A stretch of DNA of 53,546 bases from contig CAMEIT010000010.1 in assembly GCA_945918795.1 (NCBI GenBank), forward strand, positions 1 to 53,546. Reading direction: 5' to 3'. This document shows positions 47,669-53,546 of this stretch, one piece after another. Under the pieces are notes generated by a model. That model worked only from the letters and a program-made list of their open reading frames with translations, did not search any database and was not told where the DNA came from. The translations under genes and the position numbers were made by a program. The number at the start of each line of letters is the position of its first letter. Within the stretch, counting starts at the first letter, position 1. The stretch is from an uncultured Clostridia bacterium (lineage in GTDB: Bacteria > Bacillota > Clostridia > HGM11327).

Positions 47669-49933
47669 ATGATCAAGGATGCACAGGTTTACAGCAAAGG
47701 AGCCTCATTATCGAGATGGCTCCCGTCAAAAGCGCTTTTGAACGAATATATGTTTTTCATGCTGGCAGGACTTCTTTTTGCCCGCGTCGATTTTATGGGT
47801 GTCATAAACACGTTTGGCTACGCATGGCTTATAGCGCTTTTTCTTACAGGACGTTCGACATTTTGGGGCGCACTCGGCGTTATTGCGGGCAGACTCACAA
47901 TGCTCAATACAGCCGCAGTTGATGCAATAGCCACATTTTCCGACGTATGCGTATATATAGGCGTATGGGCTTTGCTTGCCGCCATGAAAAAAATATCCAA
48001 AGGCGATTCAAAGAAAGTATACATAATATCCGGCATTGTATTCTATGCCGCCGCACAGATAGCGCTTATGCTGTTGTATCAATTCACCGTGTATAAATTA
48101 TTATACATAGTATTGAATATCCTTGCAATAGGCACTTGTGTTTATGTATTCAACCGCGTCACGAGCATAAAAAACGGAATAGATTTCAATAACGTATCAC
48201 AGCTTGATGTAATTCTTTTTGTATCTTCAACGGAACTCGCCGTAATGGGCATAGGCAGTATAACGCTGTTTTCCATTGATATAAGAACGATAATAATTTA
48301 TGCCGTTATTCTCTTGAGTGCATATTCATACGGAGCAGGTACGGGTGCTCTCGTCGGAACGGTATTCGGAATCCTCATCGGCGTTGAAACCACATTTACG
48401 CTTGTAAACATAATTCCTTTCACAATATGCGGCACAATATGCGGAATGCTGAGTCATACGAATAAAATAATTTCGGCGGCAATAACCGTCTGCATTTATT
48501 GTGCTCTGTTTTTCCTGCTCGATTACGGCAAAACCGATATTCATTCGTTTATAGAAGTAACGGCAGGAGCGCTCATTTATGCTGTTTTCCCGACAGATAT
48601 ACTCAACGCCGTGCAGGATTCCGTTTATTCAATAAATTCATCTGTAATAGCCACAAAATCGTATGCAGACAGAGTAAAGCTCATATGCTGTGAAAAAATC
48701 GACGGTGTTTGCAATTCCACGGAAAAAATGCACAAAATACTTGAGAGCTGTCTTAAAAATACCGAAAAAACAAATCTCGACCAGTTCAATGAGCTTACTT
48801 CGAAAATTACTCAGACTGTTTGCACGCACTGCACTCTGGGTGATAAATGCGCGTTCGCAAACAACAACAAAGGAAAGAAAAATCCGTCGTGCGAGGTCGC
48901 CCAGATAGTCAATCGCATAAATTATGTAGGCAACAGCTGGAGAAACAAAATGACACTGTACAGAAATGTCCCTGCCATAACTGTCGGCTGTGTCAATGAC
49001 TCTATTACCGCAATCAAAAAGAAGCTCGAAAATACTATCCGCGTTGATGACCCTCTCACGGCAAAGGCTGAACAGCAATGTATGCGCATATGCAAATATG
49101 TCGATTCCGCGGTGGTGCTCAATACCGATAACGGATATGAGATAATAATTCAATTAAAAACCGTGTCCGTAACAGAGGAACATATTTGCCGACTTAAAAC
49201 AAAATGCGAGGATATTGTCAACGTTAAGCTTGAGCTTTCCGAATCGAGTAAAGGTACACTCTGCTTTGTCCAGAAAGCAAAATATATGATCTCAACAGGC
49301 GAAGTGTGCGTTTCTTTCGATGAGGACGGTATTTGCGGAGATGCCTGCACAATAGTACCTTTCGCAAAAAGCGGATTTATGATGGCTGTTGCCGACGGGT
49401 GCGGCACAGGCTACCCTGCCCTCGCTGAAAGCAATACTGCTATGGAGCTTCTTGAAACAATGGCTCAGTGCGGTTATGATGAGGATTCCGCAGTTGCACT
49501 CATAAATACACTCATGGGCCTTAGAATGGATGATGACAGATACAGTACGGCTGATATTTGTATTTTCAATAAATATAACGGTAATACAAAATTCATTAAA
49601 ATGGGGGCGGTCTGCTCGTTTATCGTGCATAACGGCGCTGTAACAACTGTCAGCTGCGGCGCAACTCCCCTCGGCGTTGCACTCTCCCCCGAAGAATGCG
49701 TCCTTAATTATAAGCTTAAGGCTGATGACGTGATCGTTATGATGACCGACGGCGTTTATGATTCCTCCGCGGATTACTCCGATCCCGATGAGTATTTCGC
49801 CGATCTGCTCGGTAATATGAAAATAAACAGCGCTCAGGAAACCGCACAGAAAATTATGGATGCCGCTCTTAAAAATATAAAAAAACCTAAAGATGATATG
49901 CTCGTCTTCGTCGCAATCGTCAGAAAAAATTGA
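47669..49933 (+). CDS. Stage II sporulation protein E-like phosphatase
   Basis: SpoIIE dephosphorylates SpoIIAA to release sigma-F in the forespore. The protein has 754 residues: about ten TM helices in the first 310 residues, a Cys-containing regulatory region (KITQTVCTHCTLGDKC) and a C-terminal PP2C-type domain. Metal-binding acids are in place: GDAC (D558), VADGCGTG (D576), MMTDGVYD (D694) and KPKDDM (D742/D743), compared with the GD, SDGMG and DG motifs of Bacillus SpoIIE. The domain order is exactly that of SpoIIE; D-G-C-G-T-G replaces D-G-M-G-x-G. It sits alone, AAGGAG 9-10 nt before the ATG. A vegetative SpoIIE-like role is possible if the organism no longer sporulates. Confidence 0.9.
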   Translation: MIKDAQVYSKGASLSRWLPSKALLNEYMFFMLAGLLFARVDFMGVINTFGYAWLIALFLTGRSTFWGALGVIAGRLTMLNTAAVDAIATFSDVCVYIGVWALLAAMKKISKGDSKKVYIISGIVFYAAAQIALMLLYQFTVYKLLYIVLNILAIGTCVYVFNRVTSIKNGIDFNNVSQLDVILFVSSTELAVMGIGSITLFSIDIRTIIIYAVILLSAYSYGAGTGALVGTVFGILIGVETTFTLVNIIPFTICGTICGMLSHTNKIISAAITVCIYCALFFLLDYGKTDIHSFIEVTAGALIYAVFPTDILNAVQDSVYSINSSVIATKSYADRVKLICCEKIDGVCNSTEKMHKILESCLKNTEKTNLDQFNELTSKITQTVCTHCTLGDKCAFANNNKGKKNPSCEVAQIVNRINYVGNSWRNKMTLYRNVPAITVGCVNDSITAIKKKLENTIRVDDPLTAKAEQQCMRICKYVDSAVVLNTDNGYEIIIQLKTVSVTEEHICRLKTKCEDIVNVKLELSESSKGTLCFVQKAKYMISTGEVCVSFDEDGICGDACTIVPFAKSGFMMAVADGCGTGYPALAESNTAMELLETMAQCGYDEDSAVALINTLMGLRMDDDRYSTADICIFNKYNGNTKFIKMGAVCSFIVHNGAVTTVSCGATPLGVALSPEECVLNYKLKADDVIVMMTDGVYDSSADYSDPDEYFADLLGNMKINSAQETAQKIMDAALKNIKKPKDDMLVFVAIVRKN

Positions 49934-49973
49934 TTTTTCAGTATCTTTCTCTCTTAAATGTAAATAATAATTG

Positions 49974-50315
49974 TGGGGCTTTTTTCGTGAGGCTCCGCCT
50001 CACACTCCGCAAGCCTTTTTCGTGGGGCTTTGCCCCACACCCCACAAGCCTTTGAAAAGGCTTGAGCGAAACTTTAAGCTACTTTGTAGTTGGCAATCGG
50101 CCTCGCCGGTGGTCGTCGAGTCGGATTGCTGTTGAGTTTGCGTTGCTGTTTTATGTTATATGTTGCAGTATTTCAACATAAAGCTGTACAAATAATTGAA
50201 AAAGAAACGTAAATTCAATGCTCATCTTCCCGTCATACTCTCGACGGGAAGATGAGTAACCCGCAAAGCGTTTTAAAGTTTTCGGGTTTGGACGCTTTTC
50301 AAAAGCGTCCAAGAA
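49974..50315 (+). repeat. Structured intergenic element, copy D
   Basis: Same architecture as B: two left modules (GTGAGGC-TCC-GCCTCAC-ACTCCGC-AAGCC and GTGGGGC-TTT-GCCCCAC-ACCCCAC-AAGCC), palindrome CAAGCCTTTGAAAAGGCTTG, left arm AAACTTTAAGCTACTTTGTAG, hairpin with arms 50093-50105/50117-50129 and loop CCGGTGGTCGT (50106-50116), divergent spacer, perfect 14-bp hairpin 50221-50234/50243-50256 with loop ATACTCTC, right arm, and end palindrome GGACGCTTTT-C-AAAAGCGTCC. The stems differ in sequence from A and B but still pair. It ends about 20 nt before the DUF421 ribosome site. Confidence 0.88.
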
Positions 50316-50341
50316 AAAAACCAAAAACAAAGGTGATTATT

Positions 50342-51049
50342 ATGATTTATTTAAGTATTGGATTATCGGCCATATTTTCATTTGCGATCATGTTTATACT
50401 TGCGAAGCTAATGGGAGCGCGGCAAATATCGCAGCTAAGTATGTTTGACTATATAAACGGGATAACGATAGGTTCGATAGCTGCCGATCTTGCATTAGCT
50501 GAGAGCATGGACGAGAGAGGAAAAATACTGATTGCGGTAGTGATATACGCGCTTGCGACATTGCTTTTATCCGTAATTACAGACAAATCGATAACAGCAA
50601 GACGTTTTATAACGGGCAAGCCGATAATACTTGTGGAGCACGGAAAATATTTTGACAAAAACTTCAAGCGTGCGAAAGTGGACATAAATGAATTTCTGAC
50701 GCAATGCCGAAACAGCGGATACTTTGACATATCCCAGGTTGACACGGCAATACTCGAGCCGAACGGCAAAATAAGCATTATGCCTGTTTCATCGGCAAAG
50801 CCCGTCACGCCGAGCGACCTTAACATAAGTGTCGGGCAGGAGACGCTTTGTGCAAACGTCATAATCGACGGAAACATCATGCCGCTCAATCTGCAAAAGC
50901 TCGGCTACAACGAAGAATGGTTGAGGACTCAGCTTGCAAACGAAGGCTTTAACAGAACCGAGGACATATTTCTGGCAACCTGCCGTCCCGACGGCACACT
51001 GTGCGTATATTTATGCTGTGGAGAAGCGTGCAAAGAAATTTTTATGTGA
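50342..51049 (+). CDS. DUF421 (YetF-like) membrane protein
   Basis: A 235-residue protein. Three N-terminal TM helices (IYLSIGLSAIFSFAIMFILAKLMG, then GITIGSIAADLALAES and ILIAVVIYALATLLLSVITD) contain the family signature LMGARQISQLSMFDYINGITIGSIAA. A soluble C-terminal alpha/beta pair (GKPIILVEHGKYFDKNFKRAKVDINEFLTQCRNSGYFDISQVDTAILEPNGKISI) matches the YetF domain. Spore-associated paralogues exist in Bacillus, but the general function is not established. The ATG at 50342 has AAAGGTG upstream; the longer frame from 50252 only translates the repeat element. It is probably transcribed alone. Confidence 0.88.
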   Translation: MIYLSIGLSAIFSFAIMFILAKLMGARQISQLSMFDYINGITIGSIAADLALAESMDERGKILIAVVIYALATLLLSVITDKSITARRFITGKPIILVEHGKYFDKNFKRAKVDINEFLTQCRNSGYFDISQVDTAILEPNGKISIMPVSSAKPVTPSDLNISVGQETLCANVIIDGNIMPLNLQKLGYNEEWLRTQLANEGFNRTEDIFLATCRPDGTLCVYLCCGEACKEIFM

Positions 51050-51138
51050 TTTATTAACGGTTTGTAAATGAAAAATCTTTAAAACCCGTCTTTTCGGGGT
51101 TCGTTCACATATAGTTTACAAATGTTTTTTGGGTGGCA

Positions 51139-51147
51139 TGATATAAT
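51139..51147 (+). promoter_or_regulatory. Extended -10 promoter for serC-serA
   Basis: TGATATAAT is an extended -10 (TGn-TATAAT), with no good -35 at 17 nt. The leader is about 80 nt and contains the hairpin GAAAA-G-CTCAA/TTGAG-TTTTC (51169-51196). Confidence 0.6.
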
Positions 51148-51168
51148 AAGTATACTGTATTTTGATAA

Positions 51169-51196
51169 GAAAAGCTCAAAAAAATATTGAGTTTTC
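51169..51196 (+). other. Leader hairpin upstream of serC, attenuator-like
   Basis: GAAAA(G)CTCAA / TTGAGTTTTC with a 7-nt A-rich loop. It resembles a weak terminator whose U-tract is part of the stem. Too short a leader for a T-box. Confidence 0.4.
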
Positions 51197-51232
51197 CTAA
51201 TATATTTTAACTTTTGAAAGGCGGTATCTTTT

Positions 51233-52306
51233 ATGAATCGTGTTTATAATTTCTCTTCGGGACCTGCGCAGCTCCCATATGACGTACTTGTAAAAGCTCA
51301 GGCAGAGCTTCTCGATTACAACTCAACAGGTATGTCCGTAATGGAAATGAGCCACAGATCTGCTGCATACAAGGAAATAATCGAGAATGCAGAAAAAAAT
51401 CTCAGAAAGCTGTACAACATAAGTGACGATTATGCTGTTTTGTTTCTTCAGGGCGGTGCATCGCTCCAGTTTGCCATGATTCCCATGAATATGACAAAAA
51501 TCGGCTCTGCCGACTACATAGATTCGGGTTATTGGTCGGCAAAGGCTATCAAGGAAGCTAAAAAATTCACAAATGTACGAGTAGTATGCTCCACAAAGGA
51601 TGAAAATTACAACCGTCTTCCCGATTTTGAAGGCATCAAATTCGAGGGCGACTACGTATACATGACGTCAAACAACACAATATACGGCACTGAATTCAAG
51701 AAATATCCTCAGACGGGCGATATTCCGCTTATTGCCGATATGTCGTCGGATATTCTTTCAAGAAAAATAGACGTAAATAACTTCGGAATGATATTCGCAG
51801 GCGCACAGAAGAACATCGGACCTTCCGGTCTTTGCGTTGCAATCGTAAAGAAGTCGCTCATAGGCAATGCTCCGGAAAATACACCTATAATGCTCGACTT
51901 CAAAACGCATTCCGAAAACGGCTCAATGTACAATACTCCTCCGACATACGGAATATACATTGCAGGTCTTGTATTTGAATGGATGCTCGCTAACGGCGGA
52001 ATCGATGCAATCGAAAAGATCAATGCTGAAAAGGCGGCTTTGATATATGACTTTATCGACAACTCTTCGTTCTATACGAACACGATACCTGCCGCTGACC
52101 GCTCGCTCATGAACGTTGTTTTCAAAACTTCAGACGCTGACCTCGACAAGAAATTCGCAAAAGAAGCTGCCGCAAACGGACTCATTTCTCTCGGCGGACA
52201 CAGAGCCGTAGGCGGACTCCGCGCAAGCATTTACAACGCAATGCCTATCGAAGGCGTTCATGCGCTCATCGACTTCATGAAGAAGTTCGAAGTTGACAAC
52301 AAATAA
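51233..52306 (+). CDS. serC: Phosphoserine aminotransferase
   Basis: PLP enzyme converting 3-phosphohydroxypyruvate and glutamate to phosphoserine. The protein has 357 residues. It starts YNFSSGPAQLPYDVLVKAQ, with MSVMEMSHRSAAYKEII following; the PLP lysine lies in IFAGAQKNIGPSGLCVAIV; SNNTIYGTEFKKYP and the C-terminal GGHRAVGGLRASIYNAMP match the family. GAAAGGCGG precedes the ATG. It is followed 20 nt later by serA, so two of the three serine-pathway enzymes are in one operon; serB is not in view. Confidence 0.97.
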   Translation: MNRVYNFSSGPAQLPYDVLVKAQAELLDYNSTGMSVMEMSHRSAAYKEIIENAEKNLRKLYNISDDYAVLFLQGGASLQFAMIPMNMTKIGSADYIDSGYWSAKAIKEAKKFTNVRVVCSTKDENYNRLPDFEGIKFEGDYVYMTSNNTIYGTEFKKYPQTGDIPLIADMSSDILSRKIDVNNFGMIFAGAQKNIGPSGLCVAIVKKSLIGNAPENTPIMLDFKTHSENGSMYNTPPTYGIYIAGLVFEWMLANGGIDAIEKINAEKAALIYDFIDNSSFYTNTIPAADRSLMNVVFKTSDADLDKKFAKEAAANGLISLGGHRAVGGLRASIYNAMPIEGVHALIDFMKKFEVDNK

Positions 52307-52326
52307 TTTTCGGCAGGTGTATAATA

Positions 52327-53487
52327 ATGAAGAACATAAAAATTTTCAATAATATTTCCGATGTGGGTCTTAAGCTTCTCAATCCCGAAAAATACAGTGT
52401 TTCCAAGGATTTTGAGGATTATGACGCAGCCTTGGTACGTTCTGCGGCACTCCACGATGTTGAGTTCCCGAAAAATCTCATTGCAATCGCTCGCGCAGGC
52501 GCAGGCGTAAACAATATTCCGCTCGATGTATGCTCTCAGAAAGGCATATGTGTTTTCAATACGCCGGGCGCAAACGCAAACGCCGTTAAAGAACTCGTAA
52601 TTGCGGCTCTCCTTATGACATCAAGAAAAATCAATGAATCTATAAATTGGGTTCATACTCTTGAAGGTCAGGAGGATATTTCCAAAATAATCGAAAAAAA
52701 TAAATCCGAATTTGTCGGTCCCGAAATAATGGGCAAAACTCTCGGCGTTATCGGCTTGGGCGCAATCGGGGCCATGGTTGCAAACTCCGCAAGCGCTCTC
52801 GGTATGAACGTTATCGGCTATGACCCGTTCATAACAGTTAAAAACGCTTGGATGCTTTCAAGAAAAGTATCTTACTGCGCAACGCTTGAAGCAATGCTCC
52901 CGCAGTGCGATTATGTTACTATTCACGTTCCCGTATTGCCTACAACAAAGGGCCTTTTCAATGAAAAGCTGTTCTCCGTATGCAAAAAGGGTATGCGCTT
53001 GCTGAATTTCTCAAGAGGTGAACTCGTTGTAAATGACGCTCTGTTTGCCGCAATCGAAAACGGTACCGTTGAACGCTACGCAACAGATTTCCCGTCAGTT
53101 GATATGCTCTCAAATAGTAAGATCGTCGCTATTCCGCACTTGGGCGCTTCAACTCCCGAATCGGAAGATAATTGCGCTCGTATGGCAGTAAATGAAATAA
53201 TTAATTATATCGAGACGGGTAACGTTACAAATTCCGTAAACTTCCCGAATTGTGAACTTAATTATACAGGCCTCGAAAGAATAACGATCTATCATACCAA
53301 TACTCCCAATATGGTAAGCAGTCTAACTCAGGGATTGTCTAAATATAATATTAATATCGCAGGTATGGCAAATCAGAGTAAAGGCGAATATGCCTATACA
53401 ATAATCGATATCGATAATCGTATCCATGAGGACGTTGCGGATATCCTTAATTCTATTGATGGCGTTATTAAAGTTCGCATAATCTGA
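52327..53487 (+). CDS. serA: D-3-phosphoglycerate dehydrogenase with C-terminal ACT domain
   Basis: NAD-dependent oxidation of 3-phosphoglycerate, the first step of serine synthesis. The protein has 386 residues, the short form without the intervening ASB domain. The Rossmann core is TLGVIGLGAIGAMVANSASALGM; ARAGAGVNNIP and NFSRGELV hold substrate and catalytic Arg regions, and IPHLGASTPESEDNCARMAV the catalytic His. The ACT domain (about 315-386; ERITIYHTNTPNMVSSLTQGLSKYNINIAGM) probably gives serine feedback control. Downstream of serC by 20 nt. Confidence 0.95.
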   Translation: MKNIKIFNNISDVGLKLLNPEKYSVSKDFEDYDAALVRSAALHDVEFPKNLIAIARAGAGVNNIPLDVCSQKGICVFNTPGANANAVKELVIAALLMTSRKINESINWVHTLEGQEDISKIIEKNKSEFVGPEIMGKTLGVIGLGAIGAMVANSASALGMNVIGYDPFITVKNAWMLSRKVSYCATLEAMLPQCDYVTIHVPVLPTTKGLFNEKLFSVCKKGMRLLNFSRGELVVNDALFAAIENGTVERYATDFPSVDMLSNSKIVAIPHLGASTPESEDNCARMAVNEIINYIETGNVTNSVNFPNCELNYTGLERITIYHTNTPNMVSSLTQGLSKYNINIAGMANQSKGEYAYTIIDIDNRIHEDVADILNSIDGVIKVRII

Positions 53488-53489
53488 TG

Positions 53490-53546
53490 TCTTTCGTGAG
53501 GCTCTGCCTCACACTCCGCAAGCCTTTGAAAAGGCTTGACCGAAAC
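53490..53546 (+). repeat. Structured intergenic element, copy E (start only)
   Basis: The module GTGAGGC-TCT-GCCTCAC-ACTCCGC-AAGCC, palindrome CAAGCCTTTGAAAAGGCTTG and the start of the left arm (ACCGAAAC) run into the window edge, right after the serA stop codon. Same orientation as B and D. Confidence 0.75.

Noticed and set aside
51150-51232. T-box leader upstream of serC
   Set aside because: The leader is only about 80 nt and has no T-box sequence or specifier stem.
1-53546. CRISPR array, transposase, tRNA or rRNA genes
   Set aside because: Reading for evenly spaced direct repeats, IS-type open frames and tRNA cloverleaf signatures gave nothing; the only repeats are the structured elements, the 35-bp duplication and the Thr-Pro linker.

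Overview
The window looks like chromosome of a low-to-moderate GC, anaerobic Gram-positive of the Clostridia. The evidence is MinCDE next to Maf, a MurT/GatD-type pair, a SpoIIE-type phosphatase, a glycyl-radical enzyme with its activase, a group III-like ECF S component beside coaX, and consensus sigma-A promoters (TTGACA-N16/17-TATAAT). Two glycosidases, for fucose and rhamnose, suggest a plant- or mucin-glycan-rich habitat such as the gut. This is an inference; no rRNA is present. No tRNA, rRNA, CRISPR array, transposase or prophage was recognised.

Layout. 1-4525 (+): structured repeat copy A, a GH29 fucosidase, a small XRE regulator, then a divergent MurT-like/GatD-like pair. 4531-4827: repeat copy B. 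4838-25766 (mostly -): nadE; purA-purB-purF-purC; a DUF5131 protein; a degenerate gcvPA-gcvPB pair; an LCP-family cell-wall protein with a Thr-Pro linker; minE-minD-minC-maf-DUF4321-like-pgi; and an SGNH hydrolase, Zn-alcohol dehydrogenase, GRE activase and glycyl-radical enzyme operon. 25963-26835 (+): AraC regulator divergent from that operon. 26857-35899 (-): pseudouridine synthase, anchored metallophosphoesterase, ahcY, coaE-polA, an MBL-fold hydrolase and a small membrane protein. 36283-53487 (+): a rhamnoside-use operon (isomerase, GH78, Gfo/Idh) followed by an adenosine-type deaminase; a two-component system with a trigger-factor-like lipoprotein; repeat copy C; ECF S component and coaX; spoIIE-like gene; repeat copy D; DUF421; serC-serA; and the start of copy E at the edge.

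The main unexplained signal is the family of about 270-370 bp intergenic elements (copies A-E). Each has palindromic end hairpins and complementary inner arms around hairpins whose stems differ between copies but stay paired, while the loop sequences are conserved. That pattern points to selection on structure. Copies B and C are nearly identical (3 mismatches by eye over about 265 bp), inverted, and about 40.6 kb apart, so they could support inversion of almost the whole window.

A second theme is loss of catalytic residues in intact two-subunit systems. The GatD-like protein lacks the catalytic Cys and His, and its MurT partner has Glu for the triad Asp. The GcvPB-like protein lacks the PLP lysine and the C-terminal domain. 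All are undisrupted reading frames, which suggests repurposed proteins rather than decay. All alignments were made by eye from memory of the families.
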